7,918 nt of DNA, from positions 1-7,918 of the forward strand of contig JAJYFW010000070.1 in assembly GCA_021785335.1 (NCBI GenBank), read 5' to 3'. The translations under genes were made by a program, and so were the position numbers. Shown here one piece after another: positions 1-5,056 of this stretch (positions within the stretch are counted from its first letter, which is position 1; each line of letters starts with the position of its first letter). The stretch comes from Pseudomonadota bacterium. GTDB lineage: Bacteria; Pseudomonadota; Alphaproteobacteria; Acetobacterales; Acetobacteraceae. The notes under the pieces are model-generated. The model had not been told where the DNA came from. It did not search any database and saw only the letters and a program-made list of their open reading frames with translations.

Positions 1-124
1 GGAATCGCTGGTCCAGGGCCTGCTGGCGCGGCTCGGGGAACGCTACGCGCTCGCGGTCGAGGAGCGGCGCGTCACCACCGAGGACGTGACGTTCAAGCTC
101 CCGCCGGCGCTCTCGGCGGCCTGA
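1..124 (+). CDS. ispH: 4-hydroxy-3-methylbut-2-enyl diphosphate reductase, C-terminal end (partial)
   Basis: Only the last 40 codons are present, read from base 2 to the TGA at 122–124; the 5' part lies upstream of the window. The fragment ends with TTEDVTFKLPPAL, which fits the conserved C-terminus of IspH (LytB), typically an acidic stretch followed by V-x-F-x-LP. IspH is the iron–sulfur enzyme of the last step of the MEP pathway, making IPP and DMAPP from HMBPP in the cytoplasm. The cluster cysteines and the active site are not in this piece, so the call rests on the tail plus context. The stop overlaps the thrB start by one base (TGATG), and ispH–thrB–rnhA is a familiar alphaproteobacterial gene order. 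Without the context the tail alone would be only suggestive. Confidence 0.8.
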   Translation, partial: ESLVQGLLARLGERYALAVEERRVTTEDVTFKLPPALSAA

Positions 125-1089
125 TGGCGGTCTACACGGAGGTCTCGGACGAGGCGCTGGCTTCGTTCCTCGGCGACTACGCGATCGGCGAGCTGGTCGC
201 GTTCCGCGGCATCGCGGAGGGCGTCGAGAACAGCAATTTCTCGCTGCGCACCACGCAGGGCGACTTCATCCTCACGCTCTACGAGAAGCGCGTCGATCCC
301 GCCGACCTGCCGTGGTTCCTCGGCCTCATGCAGCACCTCGCGGCGCACGGCATCGCCTGCCCGCGCCCGGTTCCGGGGCGCGACGGGGCGGCGCTGCGCC
401 GGCTCGCGGGGAAGGCCGCGGCGATCACCACCTTCCTGCCAGGCATCTGGCCGCGGCGGGTGCGCCCGGAGCATTGCGCGCCGCTCGGCGCGGCACTCGC
501 GGCGCTGCACCGCGCGGGCGAGGGCTATGCGCCGACGCGCGCCAACGGGCTCGGGCCCGGCGCCTGGGGACCGTTGCTGGAGCGTTGCGACACCACCGGC
601 GAGGCGGGACGGGAGATGGCGCCGGTCGCGGCGGAACTGCGCGCGGCGCTGAAGCCGATCCTCGCGGGCTGGCCGAGCGCGCTTCCCGTCGGGCATATCC
701 ACGCGGACCTTTTCCCGGACAACGTGTTCTTCCTCGAGGGGCGGGTCTCCGGGCTCATCGACTTCTATTTCGCGTGCACCGATTTCCATGCCTACGACCT
801 TGCGGTGTGCCTCAACGCCTGGTGCTTCGAGGCGGATGGTTCCTACAACGTGACGAAATCGCGCTCGCTGGTCCGCGCCTACGACGCGGCGCGGCCGCTC
901 ACGCGCGAGGAGCGGGCGGCACTGCCGGTGCTGGCCGCCGGGGCCGCGCTGCGCTTCGCGGCGACGCGGCTCTACGACTGGATCAACACGCCGGCCGGCG
1001 CGCTGGTCACGCGCAAGGACCCGCTCGAATACCTGCGCCGGCTGCGCTTCCACCAGGCGGCGAAGGGCGAGGCGGCGTATGGACTCTGA
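124..1089 (+). CDS. thrB: Homoserine kinase, type II (APH-fold ThrB)
   Basis: The 321-residue protein phosphorylates L-homoserine with ATP to O-phospho-L-homoserine, the step before threonine synthase, in the cytoplasm. It belongs to the aminoglycoside-phosphotransferase/choline-kinase fold family rather than the GHMP-type ThrB of enterics. The N-lobe starts with the ThrB-like segment [13 protein letters not shown] (about residues 29–41), followed by FILTLYEKR. The catalytic loop HADLFPDN is at residues 193–200 (Asp195 the likely catalytic base, Asn200 a metal ligand). The DFG-like metal site IDFYFACTD starts at Ile212 (Asp213). The length matches the family. The ATG at 124 overlaps the ispH stop, with no strong ribosome binding site, so translational coupling is likely. 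The 3' end overlaps rnhA by 11 bases. The motifs and gene order make a generic sugar or choline kinase unlikely. Confidence 0.94.
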   Translation: MAVYTEVSDEALASFLGDYAIGELVAFRGIAEGVENSNFSLRTTQGDFILTLYEKRVDPADLPWFLGLMQHLAAHGIACPRPVPGRDGAALRRLAGKAAAITTFLPGIWPRRVRPEHCAPLGAALAALHRAGEGYAPTRANGLGPGAWGPLLERCDTTGEAGREMAPVAAELRAALKPILAGWPSALPVGHIHADLFPDNVFFLEGRVSGLIDFYFACTDFHAYDLAVCLNAWCFEADGSYNVTKSRSLVRAYDAARPLTREERAALPVLAAGAALRFAATRLYDWINTPAGALVTRKDPLEYLRRLRFHQAAKGEAAYGL

Positions 1090-1543
1090 TCCGCCCAGGC
1101 ACGGCGAACCCGTCGAGATCTGGACCGACGGCGGCTGCAAGCCCAACCCCGGCCCCGGCGGGTGGGCGGCGATCCTGCGGCGCGGCAGGCACGAGCGCGA
1201 GCTTTCCGGCGCCGAGCCCGCGACCACCAACAACCGCATGGAACTCACCGCCGCCGCCGTGGCGCTGGAGGCGCTGAAGCGTCCCTGCCACGTGGTGCTG
1301 CACACCGACAGCGAATATGTCCGGCTCGGCATCACGCGCTGGCGGCATGGCTGGGTGCGACGGCGCTGGCGCAACGCAGCGGGCGACCCGGTCGCGAACC
1401 TGGACCTCTGGCAGCGCCTGCTCGCGGCGGCGGAGAAGCACGAGATCGAGTGGAAATGGGTGCGCGGCCACTCCGGCCACGAGATGAACGAGCGCGCCGA
1501 CCAGCTCGCGACCGCCGCCCGCGAGGCGGCTTCGGGTCGTTGA
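1079..1543 (+). CDS. rnhA: Ribonuclease HI
   Basis: The 154-residue, single-domain enzyme degrades the RNA strand of RNA–DNA hybrids (R-loops, Okazaki primers) with Mg2+. All four DEDD catalytic residues are visible: Asp17 in [15 protein letters not shown], Glu55 in TNNRMELTA, Asp77 in HTDSEYV and Asp141 in NERADQLA. The conserved catalytic His131 is in [14 protein letters not shown]. The basic, Trp-rich handle ([10 protein letters not shown], residues 88–97) characteristic of E. coli-type RNase HI is present, so hybrid binding should be efficient. The length is standard. The ATG at 1079 lies inside the end of thrB, with a GAGG about 7 bases upstream. The stop TGA (1541–1543) overlaps the TTG start of the downstream methyltransferase by 4 bases, which places the gene in the middle of a tightly coupled operon. 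Confidence 0.97.
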   Translation: MDSDPPRHGEPVEIWTDGGCKPNPGPGGWAAILRRGRHERELSGAEPATTNNRMELTAAAVALEALKRPCHVVLHTDSEYVRLGITRWRHGWVRRRWRNAAGDPVANLDLWQRLLAAAEKHEIEWKWVRGHSGHEMNERADQLATAAREAASGR

Positions 1544-2598
1544 TCAAGTATATCGGCTCCAAGCGGGCGCTGCTGCGCCATATCCTCGCGGCGATCGGGG
1601 AGATCGCGCCGGAAGGTGCCACCGTCGCCGACCTGTTCTCCGGCACCGCGCGCGTCGGCCACGCGCTCAAGGGCGCGGGCTACCGCGTCATCGCCAACGA
1701 CCACAACGCCTATGCCGCGGCGCTGGCCACCTGCTACGTGCAGGCGGACCGCGAGCGCTGGGCGGAGAAGCTGCCCGCGATCCTCGCCGGCCTCGCGCGG
1801 CTGCCGGGCCGCGCCGGCTATTTCACCGAAACGTTCTGCGTCCGCGCCCGCTTCTTCCAGCCGAGGAACGGCGAGCGGGTGGACGCGATCCGCGAGGCCA
1901 TCGCCGCGATGGGCGCCGAGCCGGAGCTGGAGGCGATCCTGCTCGTCGCGCTGATGGAGGCCGCGGACCGGGTGGACAGCACCGCGGGCCTGCAGATGGC
2001 CTACATGAAGCGCTGGGCGCCGCGCGCCTACAACGAGCTGGAGTTGCGCATGCCCGCCCTGCTGCCGCGCCCGGCCGCCGGCGGCTGCAAGGCCCTGATG
2101 GGCGAGGCGGAGGAGGTGGCCGCGGGCATCGAAGCGGACGTCGCCTACCTCGACCCGCCCTACAACCAGCACGCCTATCTCGCCAACTACCACGTCTGGG
2201 AGACGCTGGTCCGCTGGGACAAGCCCGAGACCTACGGCGTCGCCTGCAAGCGGGTGGACGTGAAGCGCCGCAAGAGCGCGTTCAACGCCCGTGGCGCCAT
2301 CGGTCCGGCGCTCGCCGCCACCATCGCGGCGCTGCGGGCGCCGTCACTGGTCGTGTCGTTCAACAACGAGGGGTATCTCGCGCGTGACGCGATCGAGACG
2401 ATGCTCGCCTCGCGCGGGCATGTGCGCGTGATCGAGCTGGACCACGCGCGCTATGTCGGCGCCAGGATCGGCATCTACAACCCGGCGGGCGAGAAGGTCG
2501 GGCGCGTTTCCCACGTGCGCAACAAGGAGCTGCTCTACGTGGTCACGCCCCGACCTCTGGATCTGGGGCCCCTGGAACTCGGGGCCCTGGAACTATAG
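1540..2598 (+). CDS. D12-class adenine-specific DNA methyltransferase (orphan)
   Basis: The 352-residue protein is predicted to transfer a methyl group from S-adenosylmethionine to N6 of adenine in DNA. The start is TTG at 1540: the N-terminus [12 protein letters not shown] is the classic opening of this family, and no in-frame ATG exists until well inside the domain. The TTG overlaps the rnhA stop (TTGA), as coupled genes do. Motif I ([10 protein letters not shown], residues 31–40) is the SAM-binding loop and motif IV DPPY (205–208), followed by [19 protein letters not shown], is catalytic; this order is the alpha/D12 arrangement. It resembles the COG3392 branch more than canonical Dam, so GATC specificity cannot be assumed. 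The recognition site is unreadable from sequence. No restriction endonuclease is adjacent in the window. The C-terminal tail [13 protein letters not shown] is repeat-encoded and probably outside the fold. The last 6 bases overlap the opposing peroxiredoxin. Confidence 0.88.
   Translation: MIKYIGSKRALLRHILAAIGEIAPEGATVADLFSGTARVGHALKGAGYRVIANDHNAYAAALATCYVQADRERWAEKLPAILAGLARLPGRAGYFTETFCVRARFFQPRNGERVDAIREAIAAMGAEPELEAILLVALMEAADRVDSTAGLQMAYMKRWAPRAYNELELRMPALLPRPAAGGCKALMGEAEEVAAGIEADVAYLDPPYNQHAYLANYHVWETLVRWDKPETYGVACKRVDVKRRKSAFNARGAIGPALAATIAALRAPSLVVSFNNEGYLARDAIETMLASRGHVRVIELDHARYVGARIGIYNPAGEKVGRVSHVRNKELLYVVTPRPLDLGPLELGALEL
2557..2595 (+). repeat. 15-bp tandem repeat encoding the methyltransferase tail
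   Basis: Two full units (2557–2571 and 2572–2586) and a partial third (2587–2595) each begin CTGGA(T/A)CT and the full units continue into a G4–C run. In the reading frame they give the pentads [10 protein letters not shown] and LEL just before the stop. The 15-base period preserves the frame, as expected of slippage or short duplication. The same bases also form an inverted repeat. Confidence 0.75.
2563..2590. terminator. Inverted repeat at the convergent methyltransferase/peroxiredoxin ends
   Basis: GGGCCCC (2566–2572) and GGGGCCC (2581–2587) are perfectly complementary across an 8-base loop. Three more pairs (two of them G·U on the + strand transcript) extend the stem to 10. It lies inside the last methyltransferase codons and begins 2 bases past the peroxiredoxin stop on the − strand. 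There is no T-tract on either side, so it may be a 3'-end-stabilising hairpin or a pause/terminator site. The position between converging genes supports a termination role; no classical intrinsic terminator is seen. Confidence 0.45.
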
Positions 2599-3069
2599 CG
2601 CGGCGAGCACCGCCTCGGCGCGGCTCACGTCGAAGCCGCCGGGCGCCTCGACCGCGAGGTGCTTGACCACCCCGTCCTGGGCGACGAGGGCGAAGCGCTG
2701 GGCGCGCACGCCGAGGCCGCGCGCGACGAGATCGAGCTCCAGCCCCAGCGCCTTGGTGAAGGCGCCGGCGCCGTCCGCCAGCATCACGATGCGGCCGTCC
2801 ACGCCCTGGTCCTTGGCCCAGGCGCCCATGACGAAGGCGTCGTTCACCGCCATGCACACGACGCTGTCCACGCCCTTGGCCTTGATCGCGTCGTAGCTCT
2901 GCAGGAAGCCCGGCAGGTGCTTGGCGCTGCAGGTGGGGGTGAAGGCGCCGGGAACGGCGAACATCACGACCTTCCCCTTGAACACGTCGTCGGTCGAAAC
3001 CTCCTTGGGCCCCTCCGGCGTGGCCATCGAGAGCTTCATCGACGGCAGCTTGTCCCCGACCTTGATCAT
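2593..3069 (-). CDS. Peroxiredoxin, Prx5/PrxII type
   Basis: The 158-residue cytoplasmic thiol peroxidase reduces H2O2 and organic hydroperoxides, in this family usually recycled by glutaredoxin/glutathione or thioredoxin. The active-site signature PGAFTPTCS is at residues 40–48 with peroxidatic Cys47 and the accompanying Pro40 and Thr44. A conserved arginine is expected in VRAQRFALV (Arg125 is the likely one). A second cysteine, Cys72 in VVCMAVNDAFVMGAW, has the 25-residue spacing seen in plant PrxII. The length is typical and there is no signal peptide. The ATG has a GGAGAGG-type ribosome binding site upstream (minus strand of about 3070–3081). The gene converges on the methyltransferase, ending with TAG inside the shared CTATAG. 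Upstream is a divergent intergenic region shared with algH, carrying a 33-bp-spaced repeat that may be regulatory. Confidence 0.93.
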   Translation of the reverse strand: MIKVGDKLPSMKLSMATPEGPKEVSTDDVFKGKVVMFAVPGAFTPTCSAKHLPGFLQSYDAIKAKGVDSVVCMAVNDAFVMGAWAKDQGVDGRIVMLADGAGAFTKALGLELDLVARGLGVRAQRFALVAQDGVVKHLAVEAPGGFDVSRAEAVLAAL

Positions 3070-3083
3070 CCTCGCCTCTCCGT

Positions 3084-3137
3084 TCTTACGTTGGTTGGCC
3101 CAGATCCTACGCCAGATCTTACGCTCGTTGGTCCAGA
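3084..3137 (-). repeat. Two imperfect 21-bp direct repeats, 33-bp period, upstream of the peroxiredoxin
   Basis: Copies at 3084–3104 and 3117–3137 agree at 18 of 21 positions. Read on the − strand each has TCTGG, one variable base, CCAAC and then CGTAAGA. The nearer copy ends 15 bases upstream of the peroxiredoxin ATG, partly in the leader next to the ribosome binding site. The spacing is about three helical turns, so a pair of transcription-factor sites is possible. A 33-bp (11-codon) duplication is the alternative: the frame is open back to a stop near 3193, but contains no obvious start codon. Confidence 0.5.
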
Positions 3138-3158
3138 CGCCGCCCCGGTTGTCCGATT

Positions 3159-3179
3159 CCGGGGCTTTCCGAGCCCTGG
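3159..3179. other. Intergenic hairpin between peroxiredoxin and algH
   Basis: CCGGGGCT and AGCCCTGG pair as an 8-bp stem with one G·U and a 5-base loop (TTCCG). It lies in the 219-bp divergent region (3070–3288), about 90 bases upstream of the peroxiredoxin start and 110 bases upstream of algH. There is no T-tract. It could be leader structure for either gene. I see no clear −35/−10 pair in this intergenic region on either strand. Confidence 0.35.
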
Positions 3180-3210
3180 CGGCGGCGGACTCCTAGCTTG
3201 CCCGAGGGAA

Positions 3211-3237
3211 GCTGTCACGAAGGGGGGCCTGTCACGA
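3211..3237 (+). repeat. Pair of CTGTCACGA direct repeats upstream of algH
   Basis: The 9-mer CTGTCACGA occurs at 3211–3219 and again at 3229–3237, start to start 18 bp, and 52 bp before the algH ATG. Direct repeats in this position can be activator or repressor sites, but the short length means chance is a real possibility. A small CGGGC-TTGC-GCCCG hairpin follows at 3247–3260. Confidence 0.3.
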
Positions 3238-3288
3238 TTGCGCCGGCGGGCTTGCGCCCGGGAAGGGGCGGCGCAACATACCCGCACC

Positions 3289-3894
3289 ATGAGCGAGGAC
3301 ACCGGGCGCAGGCGCAAGCGGCAGCAGGGCGGGGAGGGCGGCGACACCCTCACCGGCCAGCTCCTCATCGCCATGCCCGGCATGGAGGACCCCCGGTTCG
3401 CCCAGAGCGTCGTGTTCCTCTGCGCGCACACGGCGGAGGGGGCGATGGGCCTGGTGCTCAACCACCCGCTCGCGGCCCCCAGCTTCGAGGACCTGCTGAA
3501 GCAGCTCGACATCAAGCCGGTGCCGCCGGCGCGTTCCATCCGCCTCTGCCACGGCGGGCCGGTGGAGAACGCGCGCGGCTTCGTGCTGCACACCACGGAC
3601 TGGACCGGGGAGGGCAGCCTGCGGGTGGACGACGCGCTGGCGCTGACCGCGAGCCTCGACATCCTCAAGGCGATCGCCGAGGGCGGCGGGCCGCGCGAGA
3701 GCCTGCTCGCACTCGGCTATGCCGGCTGGTCGCCCGGCCAGCTCGACGAGGAGATGCGCAAGAACGCCTGGCTCACCGCGCCCGCCGACGCGGCGCTGCT
3801 GTTCGACGACGACCACGAGACCAAGTGGCGCCGCGCGCTGGCGAAGCTGCACATCGACCCGGCGCACCTCGCGGGATCGGCGGGGCACGCATAG
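3289..3894 (+). CDS. algH: AlgH/YqgE family protein (UPF0301, DUF179)
   Basis: The 201-residue protein of the widespread YqgE/AlgH family has an unsettled biochemical role; in Pseudomonas the name comes from alginate regulation. The family signature is complete: GQLLIAMPGMEDPRFAQSVV (residues 23–42), GAMGLVLNHP (51–60), the CHGGPV segment (87–92), GFVLHTTDW (97–105) and LGYAGWSPGQLDEEMRKNAW (142–161). No signal peptide or transmembrane segment is seen, so it should be cytoplasmic. The first 20 residues are basic and Gly-rich and precede the conserved domain. The ATG at 3289 is the best start, with a modest purine run (GGGAAGGGG) about 20 bases upstream, so translation initiation may be weak. 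It is transcribed alone, divergently from the peroxiredoxin and convergently with the CGNR regulator, so the context says little about its role. Confidence 0.92.
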   Translation: MSEDTGRRRKRQQGGEGGDTLTGQLLIAMPGMEDPRFAQSVVFLCAHTAEGAMGLVLNHPLAAPSFEDLLKQLDIKPVPPARSIRLCHGGPVENARGFVLHTTDWTGEGSLRVDDALALTASLDILKAIAEGGGPRESLLALGYAGWSPGQLDEEMRKNAWLTAPADAALLFDDDHETKWRRALAKLHIDPAHLAGSAGHA

Positions 3895-3905
3895 GCCGCA
3901 GGTCG

Positions 3906-3962
3906 GGCGCGCGATACCGAGGGCGGTTCCGCCGCGCCGCCGCATGGCGCCTTCCTGGTGCC
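3906..3962. terminator. Hairpins between converging algH and CGNR genes
   Basis: The 71-bp gap holds two stem-loops. GGCGCC/GGTGCC (3946–3951 with 3957–3962, loop TTCCT) has 6 pairs including one G·U and ends 3 bases from the regulator stop codon. A second structure pairs GGCGC (3906–3910) with GCGCC (3934–3938) around an inner GGCG-GTTC-CGCC hairpin (3922–3933). Neither has a T-tract. The place between two 3' ends is the main support for termination. Confidence 0.4.
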
Positions 3963-3965
3963 GCG

Positions 3966-4583
3966 CTAGGCTTTCGCGGCCTTCGTCCTGAGGTAGTGGC
4001 GGTGCGCCTTGGCGCGGTTGCCGCAGGCGGCCATGTCGCACCAGCGGCGCGAACCGTTGCGGCTGGCGTCGACGAACAGCCAGCGGCATTCCGGGTTGGC
4101 GCAGGCGCGCAGGCGCCGGCCACCGCCGCCTTGTGCCAGCAGGTCGGCGGCGGCCCACAGCACCGGGGCGAGCAGCGTGGCCGCGCCGGAGGCCTGTTCG
4201 CCCCCGTCCTGTCCGGCGCGCTGGGTCCGCCAGGCGTAGCCGTCGCCCGTCGCGACCAGGGAGCGCCGCGCGGGTGCCGCCTCCAGCGCCGCGTCGAGGG
4301 CGGCGAGGTCGGCCTCGGCCACCGGCTGGCCCTCGGCGCGGGCGCTCACGATCCGGTGCAGCAGTTCGCGCAGCGCGATGCCGGCCTCGAACAGGCCCGG
4401 GCCGGGCGTCGTCGGCGGCGCGCCGGCATGCGCCGTGGCCCAGGCGAGGAGGTCCGCTGCGCCGTGCAGCGTTTCCGTGGGTTCCGCCTTGCCGCGCCAG
4501 TAGCGGGTGTTGATGAAGTCCAGGCACGCCTCGGGCGCCAGGGCCGGGCGCGGCGCGTCCCTAACCGTCATGGCGGTTGACAT
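3966..4583 (-). CDS. ABATE-domain/CGNR zinc-finger putative transcription regulator
   Basis: The 205-residue protein has an N-terminal ABATE-like (DUF1470) region with the hallmark LDFINT motif (residues 21–26) and a C-terminal CGNR zinc finger. The four zinc ligands are Cys161, Cys166, Cys182 and Cys187 (C-x4-C-x15-C-x4-C), and the last is part of CGNR (187–190), followed by a basic DNA-binding-like tail. Family members are described as putative stress-related regulators; the DNA target is not predictable from family alone. ATG at 4583 is used here, but ATG at 4571 (codon 5) is a credible alternative with GGGA about 10 bases upstream. The first codons contain one of two AACC-N8-GGTT inverted repeats, and the second lies in the gap to the divergent VOC gene. 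Autoregulation together with control of the VOC gene is therefore likely, by inference. The codon 50–155 linker is Ala/Gly-rich. Confidence 0.88.
   Translation of the reverse strand: MSTAMTVRDAPRPALAPEACLDFINTRYWRGKAEPTETLHGAADLLAWATAHAGAPPTTPGPGLFEAGIALRELLHRIVSARAEGQPVAEADLAALDAALEAAPARRSLVATGDGYAWRTQRAGQDGGEQASGAATLLAPVLWAAADLLAQGGGGRRLRACANPECRWLFVDASRNGSRRWCDMAACGNRAKAHRHYLRTKAAKA
4562..4579. promoter_or_regulatory. Operator-like inverted repeat 1 (TAACCG-N6-CGGTTG)
   Basis: TAACCG (4562–4567) and CGGTTG (4574–4579) form an inverted repeat with one imperfect outer position. It has the same AACC-N8-GGTT core as the repeat 46 bp away. It covers codons 2–7 of the regulator gene and overlaps the first three bases of TTGACA (4577–4582). 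A bound repressor here would block both the −35 region toward the VOC gene and the start of the regulator gene. Confidence 0.5.
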
Positions 4584-4606
4584 CCCGGCGAGGTGGCGGC
4601 ATCCTT
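4577..4606 (+). promoter_or_regulatory. Candidate promoter for the VOC gene
   Basis: TTGACA (4577–4582) is a perfect sigma70 −35 hexamer in a GC-rich setting. With 17 bases of spacing the −10 would be CATCCT (4600–4605), only 3 of 6 matches, so the promoter would be weak or need help. The predicted start falls near 4612, inside inverted repeat 2. An AT-rich TATATA at 4624–4629 is the alternative −10, but has no −35 at the right distance on either strand. Confidence 0.35.
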
Positions 4607-4607
4607 C

Positions 4608-4625
4608 TAACCATCGTGCTGGTTA
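4608..4625. promoter_or_regulatory. Operator-like inverted repeat 2 (TAACCA-N6-TGGTTA)
   Basis: A perfect 6-bp inverted repeat with a 6-base spacer lies in the 77-bp gap between the divergent regulator and VOC genes. It shares the AACC-N8-GGTT core with the repeat at 4562–4579 and abuts the AT-rich TATATA. The symmetry suggests a dimeric DNA-binding protein. The neighbouring CGNR protein is the natural candidate, but this is inference. Confidence 0.55.
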
Positions 4626-4660
4626 TATAGTCCTCCGCCACCCGGAAAGGGAGTTCCCAC

Positions 4661-5035
4661 ATGCTCAACCATGTCTCCATCGGCGTTCGCGACGTAGCCG
4701 CCGCCCGCCGATTCTACGATTCCGTCCTCGGCGCGATCGGCGCGACATGCCTCGCGCACGGCGAGGGCTATGCCGGCTACGGCACGGCCGCGCCGGTCTG
4801 GTGGCTGAACGAGACGGCGCACCCGGTCCCCGCGGACATGCGCTCGGGCCTGCATTTCTGCTTCGACGCGCCGAGCCGCGGCGCGGTGGACGCATTCCAC
4901 AAGGCGGCGCTCAAGGCGGGCGGCAAGGACAACGGCAAGCCCGGCCCGCGCCCGGACTACGGGCCGGACTATTACGCGGCCTTCGCGATCGACCCGGACG
5001 GCTACCGGATCGAGGCGTACCACGGCGGGGCCTGA
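4661..5035 (+). CDS. VOC (glyoxalase/dioxygenase-like) superfamily protein
   Basis: The 124-residue protein has the paired beta-alpha-beta-beta-beta layout of the vicinal-oxygen-chelate superfamily. The first module opens with LNHVSIGVRDVAAARRFYDS and the second includes GLHFCFDA, then DPDGYRIEAYH. The likely metal ligands His4, His65 and Glu118 are at the family positions, so a metal-dependent lyase, isomerase, dioxygenase or thiol-transfer role is possible; the substrate cannot be read. It is of normal length for a single-domain member that would dimerise. A good ribosome binding site AAAGGGAG (4646–4653) sits 7 bases before the ATG. It is divergent from the CGNR regulator with paired operator-like repeats between, which suggests it is the regulator's target. 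Its stop codon is in the loop of a strong hairpin. A bleomycin- or fosfomycin-resistance function is not indicated. Confidence 0.88.
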   Translation: MLNHVSIGVRDVAAARRFYDSVLGAIGATCLAHGEGYAGYGTAAPVWWLNETAHPVPADMRSGLHFCFDAPSRGAVDAFHKAALKAGGKDNGKPGPRPDYGPDYYAAFAIDPDGYRIEAYHGGA

Positions 5036-5049
5036 ACGCCCCGCCATGG
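5020..5049. terminator. Strong hairpin over the VOC stop codon, between converging genes
   Basis: GGCGGGGC (5024–5031) and GCCCCGCC (5038–5045) are perfectly complementary around the loop CTGAAC, which contains the VOC stop TGA (5033–5035). Beyond one C·A mismatch, CCA (5020–5022) pairs with TGG (5047–5049). The structure starts 7 bases past the RhlE stop when read on the − strand, so it could end transcripts from both sides. It lacks a T-tract, like the other junction hairpins in this window. Confidence 0.55.
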
Positions 5050-5056
5050 CCGGCGC

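Noticed and set aside
43..2193. A 716-codon open frame on the − strand opposite thrB, rnhA and the methyltransferase
   Set aside because: Its product is Arg/Ala/Gly-rich with no domain, while the + strand frames carry complete catalytic motifs. Long antisense frames are expected at this GC content.
3198..4580. Long overlapping frames on both strands across algH and the CGNR gene
   Set aside because: They are composition-driven shadows. The AlgH signature and the CGNR zinc finger identify the real frames.
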